From contig JAHITX010000023.1 in NCBI GenBank assembly GCA_018817425.1, positions 31,621 through 95,620 on the forward strand: a DNA stretch of 64,000 nucleotides. The letters are read 5' to 3'. Each line of letters starts with the position of its first letter. Within the stretch, counting starts at the first letter, position 1. The position numbers and the translations under genes were made by a program. Source of the DNA: Pseudomonadota bacterium (GTDB taxonomy: Bacteria > Desulfobacterota > Desulfobacteria > Desulfobacterales > RPRI01). The notes under the pieces are model-generated. The model worked only from the letters and a program-made list of their open reading frames with translations, was not told the DNA's origin and did no database searches. Of this stretch, positions 35,561 to 44,975 are shown one piece after another.

Positions 35561-35704
35561 ATTAATAATAAAGCGGGCGGAAGGAGAAAATTATTAAAAT
35601 CTTTATGAACTGTACAGTTCTTGTTTCTTTTCATATTCTTTCAATATCTTTGTACGTAACAGCCGAACTCTTAAACCTTTATGCCGCAGGAATTTAAGCA
35701 AACA

Positions 35705-36625
35705 ATGAAAACCACTACAAAACAAAAAATAATCAAATCGAGTGTTGGATTAGTGTTATCTATGTTGCTGTTTTTTTCATCCGGCTTAAGGCTTCCTGTT
35801 TTAGATACCACTACCGATACTTATTTCAGTGAAGCAATAAGCAAAGCTGGGATAGCCTATGCTACATGCAGGGTGATCAATGCTTCCGTTTCGATTATAA
35901 AGGATTCAAGCTTGCAGTTGGAACCTGCCGGAGTGGGAGTATCTTTGGCTGTGGGGCAGGCATTGGACCCGATTGATGATATGACCGAGCGTTTATCCGA
36001 TGTGCTTGTGACGGCAATTACTTCATTAGGGGTACAGAAACTTGCATATGAAATCGGCGTATCGGTTGCGCCGCCTATCCTTTCCGTATTTCTGTTTGTT
36101 TTGTCCATATTGATATGGTTTGAAAATGAAAAATTAAGTTCTTTGCAGAAAACCCTGATCAGGTTTATGTTAATCATTGTTGTTGCCCGCTTTTGTCTTC
36201 CGGCATCGTCTTTAGCAAATGAATATCTTCAATCGCATTATTTTGCCGAGCAAATATCGGAAGCAAATCAAAAGCTGTCAGCCGGTTCATCCGAACTTGA
36301 TAGAATAAAAGATTTCTCACTTCCAAAGATTGACGGTGTTTTGGGAACTATAGAAAACAGTGCATTGTTTCTTAAGATAAAATCAACGGAACTAAAAAAT
36401 GCTCTTATAGCAACTGTTGCAAATGCCGGAGATATAATCGATAATCTTTTAAGGCTTACATTTCTGTATGTAGGAATTTTTCTTATTCAGGTTATTATTT
36501 TGCCATTGCTCTCATTCTGGTTTCTTATAAAAACTGCAAATGCTCTTTTTCATACAAATATGCCGGTAATACTGCATCATTTGCAGCCATCAAAGAATGA
36601 AAAGCCTCAGGAATTAACCCAATAA
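35705..36625 (+). CDS. Membrane protein of unknown function
   Basis: About 306 residues, not recognised. An N-terminal hydrophobic segment (VGLVLSMLLFFSSGL) could be a signal anchor. Two central hydrophobic segments (PPILSVFLFVLSILIWF and LIRFMLIIVVARFCLP) and a C-terminal one (LTFLYVGIFLIQVIILPLLS) are probable TM helices, with an intervening helical, probably periplasmic, region (EQISEANQKLSAGSSEL). The start is uncertain between ATG 35681 and ATG 35705; neither has a well-spaced ribosome site. A hairpin follows the stop. No neighbour suggests a function. Confidence 0.65.
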   Translation: MKTTTKQKIIKSSVGLVLSMLLFFSSGLRLPVLDTTTDTYFSEAISKAGIAYATCRVINASVSIIKDSSLQLEPAGVGVSLAVGQALDPIDDMTERLSDVLVTAITSLGVQKLAYEIGVSVAPPILSVFLFVLSILIWFENEKLSSLQKTLIRFMLIIVVARFCLPASSLANEYLQSHYFAEQISEANQKLSAGSSELDRIKDFSLPKIDGVLGTIENSALFLKIKSTELKNALIATVANAGDIIDNLLRLTFLYVGIFLIQVIILPLLSFWFLIKTANALFHTNMPVILHHLQPSKNEKPQELTQ

Positions 36626-36640
36626 AAATTTAGTTGGTGA

Positions 36641-36693
36641 TATATCGGAAGGGGTGTTTACAATACAACGCATTGACACACCGATATATTTTT
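36641..36693 (+). terminator. Probable terminator after the membrane protein
   Basis: TATATCGG (36641-36648) pairs with CCGATATA (36681-36688), with GTGT/ACAC pairing further in, followed by TTTTT. Confidence 0.5.
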
Positions 36694-36850
36694 AGACAGG
36701 ATTAACAGGATGGACAGGATGTTTTACCTGCCGCCCGGAAGTCGGACAGGCAATAAGCCATTGCCTGCGGCAAGAGGGATAACCTATTGGAGCAAGAAAT
36801 TCTAACACACAAAGTCTTACCATGTTTATAACAAACTGAGGATTTGATTT

Positions 36851-37278
36851 AAGAAAATACTAGGAATTTCCGGAAGCCCAAGAAAAGATGAAACATCAGG
36901 CGTTTATAAATTGGTAAAAACCGTTCTTGAAAACACGGGTATAGAATATGAGCTTATATCTCTTAGAGGCAAAAAGATCGGAGGGTGTACAGCTTTATTG
37001 AAACAGTTACAAAAGTGAGCGGTCAGGGAGCTGCAGCTTGTTATTCCTGCGGATATGGGGAAACATGCGGCGTAGGAATTCCAGTTATGGTATACGGAAA
37101 AGGTGTAAAAATTACACCTGAAAACATTCCGGATGTAACAAAGCAACCGGAAGTTATGGCAAGCGCAGTGGATGCCGGCAGACTTCTGGGCAAACGGCTG
37201 ACAACCGGGTATGACCGTAAAATAGTAACTCAGGATATGCAACAGGCATTGATGGATATATTGAAAAGTACTACTTAA
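36851..37278 (+). pseudogene. Flavodoxin-family (FMN reductase) pseudogene
   Basis: From 36851 the frame reads KILGISGSPRKDETSGVYKL, the N-terminus of an NAD(P)H-dependent flavin reductase. It has no start codon (TGA lies two codons upstream). At about 36985 it jumps to another frame reading YSFIETVTKVSGQGAAACYS, then CGYGETCGVGIPVM and the rest of the C-terminus. The middle of the protein (the flavodoxin core with its cysteine cluster, roughly 90-100 residues in intact relatives) is deleted at the junction. The C-terminal part alone is an open 97-codon frame but lacks the FMN-binding start, so it is unlikely to work. Confidence 0.75.
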
Positions 37279-37316
37279 TGTTTAACGCTATCGTTAAGGC
37301 TTAAGAGATTTAATAT

Positions 37317-37988
37317 ATGGAAAGTCGCGAAAAAAAACCTGGAAAAATATTTGCGGTGGGAGATATTCACGGCTGTTACGAAAAACTTGTAACTTTAATG
37401 AACAGGCTGCCGTTTGATCTTCATTCTGATACGCTGATATTTCTTGGTGATTTTATTAACCGTGGATCTCAGTCAAGAGAAGTAATAGAATATCTTCTTG
37501 ATCTTAAAAAGAAATGTAAAAACATAGTTTTCTTGAAGGGCAACCATGAGCATGCGCTTTTACAATATGCCCAAACGAAAGATCAGGAATATCTTAGGTT
37601 GCTACGTTCAATGGATGTAGAACCGACGCTTAAAAGCTATTTTGATGCAAAATTTCAATCACTTTCCGATCTTGGCTTTTTGCCACCGGCACATCTTGAT
37701 TTCTTGAACGGACTACTTACATACTATAAAACTGATGATTATCTTTTTATTCATGCAGGAGTTATACCTGGTGAAAACCCGGATGAATGTTCTTTAGACC
37801 GGCTGCTTTCAGTTAGGGATACATTTTTAAAAGGTGAACGCCAAACTGAGCAGACTGTAGTATTCGGTCACACCACTTTTGAAATGCCTTTTGTTGCACC
37901 GGGTATGATAGGAATAGATACGGGAGCGGTTTATGGAAATATGCTAACAGCGGTTTTACTTCCTGAACTTCGTTTCTTTCATGCCTAA
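37317..37988 (+). CDS. Metallophosphoesterase (bacterial PrpA/ApaH-like phosphatase)
   Basis: A 223-residue calcineurin-like phosphoesterase. VGDIHGCYEKL (metal site 1), GDFINRGSQS (metal site 2), KGNHEHAL, a late FIHAGV and VFGHTTFE supply the expected metal ligands and catalytic histidine. The usual GDxVDRG reads GDFINRG, so the aspartate before the arginine is asparagine. The family removes phosphate from Ser/Thr/His-phosphoproteins or hydrolyses diadenosine polyphosphates. It is convergent with, and overlaps by 4 nt, the first PPDK-like gene, so co-regulation is not implied. Confidence 0.85.
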   Translation: MESREKKPGKIFAVGDIHGCYEKLVTLMNRLPFDLHSDTLIFLGDFINRGSQSREVIEYLLDLKKKCKNIVFLKGNHEHALLQYAQTKDQEYLRLLRSMDVEPTLKSYFDAKFQSLSDLGFLPPAHLDFLNGLLTYYKTDDYLFIHAGVIPGENPDECSLDRLLSVRDTFLKGERQTEQTVVFGHTTFEMPFVAPGMIGIDTGAVYGNMLTAVLLPELRFFHA

Positions 37989-40603
37989 ACTTTTCTGCCA
38001 TCATCCTGTTTAAGAGGCAGTCCTTCAAGACTGTAATTTCCATCAAGGAATGCTTTAGCCAAAGTCATGGGAGCTTCATCATTATACATCATTGCATCCA
38101 TAAGGCGGCAAAACCCTAAAAGCCGCCCAAGCATTACAAGCCTTTCTTCTGTTGAACTCAAAGACATTTCCGCAATTGTGCCTGTCACAAGATCTCCCGT
38201 GCAATCTGTGAAAAAATCGTATGTGTTCAGGATTTTTTCTATTAGTTTTGTTCGCCGTTCTCTTTGTATAAGCGCTGTTCCACCACCCTTGAAACGGAAA
38301 CGTATGTAGTTGTCTTTGGAATTTCTGCCGCATACGGTGTCGATAAGACTAAAATGAAAATCTATACGTGCATTAAGGTTTAAGTAGTCTTTAGCTATAA
38401 TAGCATAACTGTTATTTCCGACAGGTCTTGGACTGCCTGCATCTGTGATGGTTCTGCCAAAAAGCCCTTGAAGACTTGCAGCAGGCGGTGGTGCGTTCCA
38501 GCGAAGCCCTGGTGTTGTTGCTCCATTCCACAAGGCAAGCAGTGGTGTGGAAAGAATATCGGAAATATTGATTTCCATCTTTTGAAGATCCGGTGCAAGT
38601 CCGCCACCCATATCTATTATCAGAAAATGAAAGTTGATATTTCCTTCCAGCCGGTGAATGTAAAAGCCAGCCTGCTCAGTTATTTCATCTCCTGCTTCAA
38701 ACATTGAAAGAACCGCCATTTCATGGATATAGCGGATAAGATCGTGAAGGGAACGGCATTCCATAATTGAAAAAGCCGGCCCATATGCATCCGTAAGGTT
38801 AAGATGAACTATCAGATTTCGCAGTCGCTCTGATTCGGAAAATTTTGCAGAACTTTTATCTTGCAAAGCTTTTTGGGATGAAATAACAGGTCTGTTTTCC
38901 CGGAGGTTCTGTAAAGCTTCCCGGGGAGCTAAGAAGATTATGCCCTGGTCGGCATCCATAGTAATCCATTGATCATTATGAAGAATATGAGTAGCCTTTT
39001 CGGTTCGTGTCAGCATTGGAACTCCATATTCCCTGGCGACATTTGAAAGATGATCTGCAGGGTTGCCTTTGTCAACTATGATACCGCTTATATTTTTCAT
39101 GAACTTTGCAACTTCAACAAGGCTCTGGTGAAGTACGGCAATTATCGGCCCGTTTTCAAGTTTATTAATATCTAAAGAGGAGTTTATTATGATAACTTTT
39201 CCGATAGTTCTCCCGGATGAAGATAAAGCTCCTCCCTGTAAAAGAACATTACCCTGCGGTATTTCCTTAGTTCCCGGTTTTTTACCCGCAAACTGAAACG
39301 GACGTGATTGAAGAATATAAAGTCTCCCTTCTTCATTTATGGCCCATTCGATATCCTGAGGTTTACCTGTCAGGCTTTCAATCATTATTCCTAAACCGGT
39401 AAGGCTGTAAATTTCTTTTGCAGATAGTAAAGGTAGTTTTCTTTGCTCAGGTAGAACTTCTTCCCTGTGTATACCGCCTTCAGGGGAACAAACGTCCTTG
39501 AATGACTTATCGGCAATTTCGGCAGGTATTTCAATTTCTTTACCCGAACGCAAAGGATGATAAATATCTGCCGGTGCTTCTCCTCCTACAGCAAGGGTTC
39601 CTAAGCCTGCAACAGCGCTTAAAAGCATTCTGTCACTTTTTGGAGAAGCAGGATCGACAGTAAAAAGAACTCCGGCGGTTGTGGCCTTAACAATGATCTG
39701 GCAAAGAACCGCCATATTAAAATCTGAAATCGGGATGCCGGCATGCAATCTGTATATAATACTTCTTGTATTAAAATTACTTGCAAGGACTTCTTTAAAG
39801 GCATCTATCATATTATCAAAAGAAATTACATTAAGAACCGTTTTGAATTGTCCGGCAAAAGAGTGTGAAATCTGATCTTCCGCACTGGCGCTGCTTCTTA
39901 CAGATATTGGCAATTTATCAGATCCGACAAGCTGGTCATATGAAGTTTTTAATGCATCCTCCAATTCGCCTGTCAGTTTTCCTGATAAAATCATTTTTTT
40001 AATATTTCCTGTAATCTCTTCAAGATCATTAAGAAAACGTTCATCGGTTTCAATCTTGTTCAGGCTCTGCCTTATAGGGATTTCAATGTCATTTGTACGA
40101 AGAAAATATTTAAACGCATCTATAGTAATAACAAATCCGTTTGGCACAGGCATGTTAATCTTTATTAAATCCGAAAGAGCACCAGCTTTACCTCCAGCCA
40201 TCTTTTTTGTTTCAGGTGTGATTTCATCGAAAAAAAGGCAATAAGGTCCATAGCCGGATTCATGTGATACTTCGGGAAGCGCGTTATGGATAAATTCTCT
40301 TAACCTCTCATGTAATTCGTAGAGTTTTAAATACTTATTATAACTAAGACGATTCAGGCCATCAACAAGCTCATAGCTTATCCCCAGAAGTTCTTCCGCC
40401 TGATCGATTATGTCCCGCAGAGAAGGATTATTCATCTTCAGTTTTAGATCTATCCCGCTTAATATTTTAAGAGCTCTTTCGTTATTTATAAGAAGAATGC
40501 GAAATGTATGGTAACGTACCTTAAGGTTTCGGATTATTTCCTCTGCCCTTTTCAACTTGATATTCTTGCGTTTTTCCCAGTATTTTCTAACTACTTTGAA
40601 CAT
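37985..40603 (-). CDS. PPDK/PEP-synthase-like phosphotransfer protein 1 (ATP-grasp + phospho-His + novel C-terminal domain)
   Basis: An 872-residue protein. 1-110: helical domain. About 125-440: PPDK-type ATP-grasp with GGKA (137-140), VRSSASAED (235-243), FAGQ (249-252), DIEW (417-420) and QSRP (432-435), all apparently intact. About 455-560: PEP-utiliser mobile domain with the phospho-acceptor H518 (ADHLSNVARE). About 595-860: a C-terminal domain with CRSLHDLIRYIHEMAV (616-631) in place of the PEP/pyruvate TIM barrel, so it should not be a PEP synthase. It is predicted to autophosphorylate on His from ATP and pass phosphate to an unknown acceptor (inference). It is last in the nine-gene cluster, overlapping paralogue 2 by 13 nt. 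Confidence 0.82.
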   Translation of the reverse strand: MFKVVRKYWEKRKNIKLKRAEEIIRNLKVRYHTFRILLINNERALKILSGIDLKLKMNNPSLRDIIDQAEELLGISYELVDGLNRLSYNKYLKLYELHERLREFIHNALPEVSHESGYGPYCLFFDEITPETKKMAGGKAGALSDLIKINMPVPNGFVITIDAFKYFLRTNDIEIPIRQSLNKIETDERFLNDLEEITGNIKKMILSGKLTGELEDALKTSYDQLVGSDKLPISVRSSASAEDQISHSFAGQFKTVLNVISFDNMIDAFKEVLASNFNTRSIIYRLHAGIPISDFNMAVLCQIIVKATTAGVLFTVDPASPKSDRMLLSAVAGLGTLAVGGEAPADIYHPLRSGKEIEIPAEIADKSFKDVCSPEGGIHREEVLPEQRKLPLLSAKEIYSLTGLGIMIESLTGKPQDIEWAINEEGRLYILQSRPFQFAGKKPGTKEIPQGNVLLQGGALSSSGRTIGKVIIINSSLDINKLENGPIIAVLHQSLVEVAKFMKNISGIIVDKGNPADHLSNVAREYGVPMLTRTEKATHILHNDQWITMDADQGIIFLAPREALQNLRENRPVISSQKALQDKSSAKFSESERLRNLIVHLNLTDAYGPAFSIMECRSLHDLIRYIHEMAVLSMFEAGDEITEQAGFYIHRLEGNINFHFLIIDMGGGLAPDLQKMEINISDILSTPLLALWNGATTPGLRWNAPPPAASLQGLFGRTITDAGSPRPVGNNSYAIIAKDYLNLNARIDFHFSLIDTVCGRNSKDNYIRFRFKGGGTALIQRERRTKLIEKILNTYDFFTDCTGDLVTGTIAEMSLSSTEERLVMLGRLLGFCRLMDAMMYNDEAPMTLAKAFLDGNYSLEGLPLKQDDGRKV

Positions 40604-43179
40604 GCCTGATCCTGTTCTTTAATTCTGTTTGCCAAGAAAATGTTTTTAGACCTTTTAGTAAAAAGCCTTATAAAGTCTTCAACATCTTTTTCGGATTCCA
40701 TTTTGACATCAAGCTGGCGGCTAAAAGCAGTTAATTCACCAAGGCTTTTCAATGCCAGTTCCATATATTTTCGGTCTATGATTTTAAGCTTTCCTATTAC
40801 AAGATCCGTTGTTACGGTTACTTTAAAATCCATGTTTTCCAGAATAGAAGTTATAAACTTTGCTCTTCGTATACGCCTGTCCATATAGGCAAAACCGCCT
40901 ACAAAACGATAATATATGAAATTTTTATTTGGATTTTCCGAAAGGTAAGCATTGATGACATTGAAATGATAGCCTAAGCGCAGTGTAAGATTAATATAAT
41001 TTTGGGCAATTATAGCAAGGTTCTGCCCGGCATATTCCGGTGGCGTGTTCAGGGCTGTATATGTTTTGTCCATCCCGGAAAGTATTTCGCGCAGACCGAT
41101 CGAGCCTGGTTGCTGATCAAACATTTCATTTGAAGCCAAACCCTTCAAAAAAGCCTTAAAAGGCAGGGATGATATGTCATCAGTATTGAGTTCTTTTGCG
41201 GCCAAATTTACTACCCCGTTTCCTATATCAAGTACCCGGATATCTATCGGAATATTTAATTTAAGACGCCTGGTTTCAATTCCGCGAAGCTCTTTATGCC
41301 TTGTCTGGATATTGAGTAACTCCTCAACTGCCATTTCATGAGAAAAATGTATGATGTCGTGAAATGTTTGGCAATTGGTAGAATTGAAATCAGGAGAATC
41401 GGGATCGGTTAAGTTGAGAGGAATAATCCAGCGGAGTAATTGCCTTAAAGTTATATACTCAGGGTCAGTAGGGTAAAGCTCCATGCCGGATGAACCATAA
41501 CGGACAAGAGGTTCGATAATGCCATGATAAACTTTGCACTCGCCTGCATCCAAGGTAACAATCATTCCTTCCTTTAAGAGCTCCAGGGCCCCGCTGGCTC
41601 CGACAATTGAAGGCACATGAACTTCTCTTGCTATAGAAGCCAAATGTCCCACAGATGAACCTGTTTCGGTTATCAGTCCTGCGGCTCGCCGGAGAATCGG
41701 ACTAAGATTCGGGCTTGCTTTGTCTGCCACAGCTATTGCACCCAGCGGGAATACTTTATAACTGTAATCCTGAGCAACATGTACCAGTCTGCCTGTGGCT
41801 ACTCCCATTTGTGCAGTTTCTCCACCAGCAAGCAATACAGTGGCTTTTTCAAGTTGTTTGTTCAAGTCATCAATTGAATCATTTTCGGAGATATCATCAT
41901 ATAAAAGGGATGAAAGAGGTTTTACTTGTGTAATAACTATTTGGCCTGACATTTTTTGTGACCAGAAGACTTTCTGTGGTTTTCCTAATGCGCGCTCGAC
42001 AGCCATAGCTGTTTCGACAATGGATATTATATTATCTTTACGAAGCAAAGAAGATCCGCGACGATGACCACTGTCCATAATCGAAAGGCTGTGTTTATCG
42101 TCCGGCAGCCTCTTAGTTGCTTCTTTCTGTAGTATTTTCGATTCAACAGGTTCAAACGGATAAAATCTCTGAACACTAAAAAATTCTTCTTTTTCCTTTA
42201 CTTCGTTGCTTTCGTGAAAGCTATTATTTATGTTAACAGCAACGCCTGCAGCCTGCAAAGGCGAATGTGCCGGATCTAATGTCAAGACAGTTCCGGAGAT
42301 TTTGGATTGTATCATTTCATAAACAGCTACAGCTATTGAAATTTCTTTTTCAGAAATTTGCTGTAAAAGACTTTCCGCTTCTTTTACTATATACCTGGCT
42401 ATGCATTGTTTAAATGCATTTAAGATATCAGAAGGTGCTACATCGAATATATCTATAAATTGATTACTTGCTTCCTGTTCGACTTTATCAATTCTGACTG
42501 CAAGTAAAGTGTTTTTTCCTATCCGGTCAGATAGTTTTATAACTTCATCCAGTATTGCCTGTTCAAGTTCTTTGGGGATATCGGAATTATTTACTATATC
42601 AGTTAAAAGGGCATTTTCGTTCTGCAATTTATCTGCTGAAAGTGAGTCTGCAATTTCTTTAATTTTATGATCAAGATTGTTATTTTGTAAAAAGGAGCGA
42701 ATGCCTGTTGTTGTGATTACGAAACCATCCGGTGCTTGCAGCCCTAAGTGCTGGCCGAATTCAGCAAGGCTTGCGCTGAAAAACCCTGTAAGCGGCCACA
42801 TTTCAAGGCGAATTGACGGATAGGGCAGGGTAAGTCTGCCGGAATAAGGGCCTAATCCCCCGGATAGAATGTCCTCAAGGTAAGTCTTTATAATCTGAAA
42901 CCGGTCAAATAGGTCTGAATACCTGTTCTCTGTGAGTGTATTAAGACTGTATATAACCTGATATACAAGCTGGTTTGCTTCACTTACCGAGCTTTCCAGG
43001 AAGGCTTTGTCAAATATATATTCTCCTCCCAAAGCGCGTTCCATTACTGCCATTTTTTCAAGCAGTTTTGTGTTCATATCGAGAATGATCTGGAATTTAG
43101 AAAATAATGACCTGATCATCTCAGGGTTTTGCTTGGATGAGCTAAACTTAGGCAGAAATCGAAGTAAAATATTTTTCAT
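40591..43179 (-). CDS. PPDK-like protein 2, ATP-grasp degenerate, phospho-His domain kept
   Basis: An 862-residue paralogue with the same layout, but the nucleotide site looks dead. GGKA is replaced by FSASLAEF (134-141), VRSSA...ED...FAGQ by VRIDKVEQEASNQF (228-241), and DIEW/QSRP by VFWSQ (404-408)/TQVKP (417-421). In contrast the mobile domain is well kept (VGHLASIARE, H512), and so is the C-terminal signature CQTFHDIIHFSHEMAV (603-618). It therefore looks like a pseudo-ATP-grasp partner that receives phosphate or scaffolds the other two. It follows the first receiver by 6 nt and overlaps paralogue 1, so the three proteins should be made together. No frameshift is present, so the loss appears selected and not decay. 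Confidence 0.8.
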   Translation of the reverse strand: MKNILLRFLPKFSSSKQNPEMIRSLFSKFQIILDMNTKLLEKMAVMERALGGEYIFDKAFLESSVSEANQLVYQVIYSLNTLTENRYSDLFDRFQIIKTYLEDILSGGLGPYSGRLTLPYPSIRLEMWPLTGFFSASLAEFGQHLGLQAPDGFVITTTGIRSFLQNNNLDHKIKEIADSLSADKLQNENALLTDIVNNSDIPKELEQAILDEVIKLSDRIGKNTLLAVRIDKVEQEASNQFIDIFDVAPSDILNAFKQCIARYIVKEAESLLQQISEKEISIAVAVYEMIQSKISGTVLTLDPAHSPLQAAGVAVNINNSFHESNEVKEKEEFFSVQRFYPFEPVESKILQKEATKRLPDDKHSLSIMDSGHRRGSSLLRKDNIISIVETAMAVERALGKPQKVFWSQKMSGQIVITQVKPLSSLLYDDISENDSIDDLNKQLEKATVLLAGGETAQMGVATGRLVHVAQDYSYKVFPLGAIAVADKASPNLSPILRRAAGLITETGSSVGHLASIAREVHVPSIVGASGALELLKEGMIVTLDAGECKVYHGIIEPLVRYGSSGMELYPTDPEYITLRQLLRWIIPLNLTDPDSPDFNSTNCQTFHDIIHFSHEMAVEELLNIQTRHKELRGIETRRLKLNIPIDIRVLDIGNGVVNLAAKELNTDDISSLPFKAFLKGLASNEMFDQQPGSIGLREILSGMDKTYTALNTPPEYAGQNLAIIAQNYINLTLRLGYHFNVINAYLSENPNKNFIYYRFVGGFAYMDRRIRRAKFITSILENMDFKVTVTTDLVIGKLKIIDRKYMELALKSLGELTAFSRQLDVKMESEKDVEDFIRLFTKRSKNIFLANRIKEQDQACSK

Positions 43180-43185
43180 TTGAGA

Positions 43186-43602
43186 TCAGGGTGTTATTGA
43201 AAAACGTTCGTTTTTTAATTGTTCTACTATCTCAAGTATATCGGCAAGCTTGAAAGGTTTGGCTACAAACCTGAAGACTCCTTTCTGAAGTGATTCTTTT
43301 GAGGCTTCTATAGTTGCGAATCCGGTTATAACTACGATTTCCGTATGAGGGGATTGCTTTTTTACTTCTGTTAAAAATTCCATACCGCTTACCCCTTCCA
43401 TTTTAAGATCGGTAATTACAATATCGAATTTTTTCTCCAGTATTCTTTCCATAGCATCTGCGCTGGTTGTAAAAGTTTCCACTTCATAGCCGGCTTTAAG
43501 GAATGCAGGTTTCAGACGTTTGCATACTATAGGTTCATCATCTAGAATCAGTATCTTAAGTTTTACAGGATTAACTCCGGTATTACTGCTTGAATTGTCC
43601 AT
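43186..43602 (-). CDS. Stand-alone receiver (CheY-like) protein 1
   Basis: A 138-residue single REC domain: acidic pair in LDDEP, phospho-acceptor Asp in VITDLKM, Thr in VITGFAT and Lys in AKPFKL, with no output domain. A short extra N-terminus (about 15 residues) precedes the domain. GGAGG lies upstream. It sits between the cytidylate-kinase-like gene and PPDK-like paralogue 2. Such a lone receiver may sense the kinase at 50124-51542 or take phosphate from the PPDK-like His domains (inference). It closely resembles the receiver at 44601-44975 (both DDEPIVCKRL and ITDLKM). Confidence 0.88.
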   Translation of the reverse strand: MDNSSSNTGVNPVKLKILILDDEPIVCKRLKPAFLKAGYEVETFTTSADAMERILEKKFDIVITDLKMEGVSGMEFLTEVKKQSPHTEIVVITGFATIEASKESLQKGVFRFVAKPFKLADILEIVEQLKNERFSITP

Positions 43603-43705
43603 TAGTAACCTCCTTTTATAAGATATCCTGACTCGGTATGGGGCAATAATTATCTATGGTGCCGGGTTTTTCGTTCAAAATAAGTAAAATACTTTGTACA
43701 TTGGC

Positions 43706-44542
43706 TTATTCCAATGCCACCGGGATATTCTCAATGCCGATCAGTACTTTTTTTACTCCTTCAACTTGCTTTGCAACTTCAACCAGATCATTTCTAATTC
43801 TGTGTTTTCCGCTTGAAAATATTCCGCCGGTTTCAAAACTTCCGGTAATGGTGACTGATCCTTTTTCAGATGTTACATCCAAGCCTAATCCTTTGGTTTG
43901 GTCATGTGTAACTAATGCTGTTTTTACCTGGCATGCCAAAAGAAAATCATCAATAATATTTTGAGACTCCGGTGACTGTTCAAATTCTTTCTGTTTCAGA
44001 GTACAGATAATTATTTCACATGCGCTTTCCAAGCTTATGGCGTCAATATTAATAACCATATCATATAATGCCGGATCACGCCAATCAACATTGTATAGAA
44101 ATTTTGTCCATTTTATCCGGCTTTCATCCATTTTTAATATTCTTTTTTTTGCTTCTTCATATGTTATATTTTGTTGATCCGAAAGTGTACGGGAACGGTT
44201 TTTAAGAAGAGCGATTACGCGTATTTTTAATACTTGCGGGACGCCTTTTAATAAAAAATGTCCGGCATGTCCATAATAAACAAAAGGCCCTTTTTGTGCT
44301 CTTTCCGCCAAAGCCAGCTGAATGGCTGTAAGGTAAAGACCGCGTTCTGTAGAGTTACCATGAATCAATCCTTTGGTTTTTTCCAGCTGCTGGAGAAGAA
44401 GGGGTTGTGATATTCCAAAACGGTTGGAAGCTTCTTTTAAAATCTCCTGGCTGATTGCCGGAATATTTAATTTTTTAGAAATGCATTTGGCCAAAGATTC
44501 TCCACCACTCATAGTACCTCTGGAAATAGTTATAATAGCCAT
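43706..44542 (-). CDS. Cytidylate-kinase-like protein fused to a BON-like domain
   Basis: A 278-residue protein. Residues 1-195 form a cytidylate-kinase-like P-loop fold: ITISRGTMSGGESLAK (4-19) is the nucleotide loop of the cytidylate-kinase-like family (a variant of GxxGxGK), and EEAKKRILKMDESRIKW is the lid-type helix. Residues about 205-275 (VKTALVTHDQT, GSVTITGSF, VAKQVEGVKKVLIG) match a BON-like domain, which usually binds membranes or ligands. It is flanked by the two receivers in the same minus-strand cluster. Nucleoside monophosphate phosphorylation is possible; a regulatory nucleotide-binding role is as likely. The true CMP kinase is typically about 225 residues and lacks the BON part. 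Confidence 0.75.
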   Translation of the reverse strand: MAIITISRGTMSGGESLAKCISKKLNIPAISQEILKEASNRFGISQPLLLQQLEKTKGLIHGNSTERGLYLTAIQLALAERAQKGPFVYYGHAGHFLLKGVPQVLKIRVIALLKNRSRTLSDQQNITYEEAKKRILKMDESRIKWTKFLYNVDWRDPALYDMVINIDAISLESACEIIICTLKQKEFEQSPESQNIIDDFLLACQVKTALVTHDQTKGLGLDVTSEKGSVTITGSFETGGIFSSGKHRIRNDLVEVAKQVEGVKKVLIGIENIPVALE

Positions 44543-44600
44543 CTGTTCTCCTTTTTATCTGAATATTTATTATTTATAATTACTTTTATTAAATGATTAT

Positions 44601-44975
44601 TCACTCTGAAAGACCTATCCCTTTCATTACAAGATTTCGCAATTGGGAAAGTTTAAAAGGTTTGGCAATAAAATCGTAGGCTCCTAATTTTAAGGCTTCT
44701 TTAGCCTTTTCAACCGTTGCAACTCCTGTAATGATAATAACTTTTGTTTCCGGAGAAACTTTTTTTACTAATTTCAACACATCAATTCCGTCCATTTCTT
44801 TCATTTTAAGGTCGGTAATTAATACATTAAATAATTTTTCGGAAAATCTTTTTACGGCTTCATTAGGATCAGTAAAAGTTTCTATTTCCAAATTTGCCTT
44901 TTCCAGAGTTGAACGTAACCGTTTACAAACAATCGGTTCATCATCTATAATCATTACACTGCTGGTTTTATTCAT
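44601..44975 (-). CDS. Stand-alone receiver (CheY-like) protein 2
   Basis: A 124-residue single REC domain with IDDEP, phospho-Asp in LITDLKM, Thr in IITGVAT and Lys in AKPFKL. Its ATG overlaps the stop of PPDK-like paralogue 3 (ATGA), so it is translationally coupled. It has no output domain. It is similar to the receiver at 43186-43602, which suggests duplication inside the cluster alongside the PPDK-like paralogues. Confidence 0.88.
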   Translation of the reverse strand: MNKTSSVMIIDDEPIVCKRLRSTLEKANLEIETFTDPNEAVKRFSEKLFNVLITDLKMKEMDGIDVLKLVKKVSPETKVIIITGVATVEKAKEALKLGAYDFIAKPFKLSQLRNLVMKGIGLSE

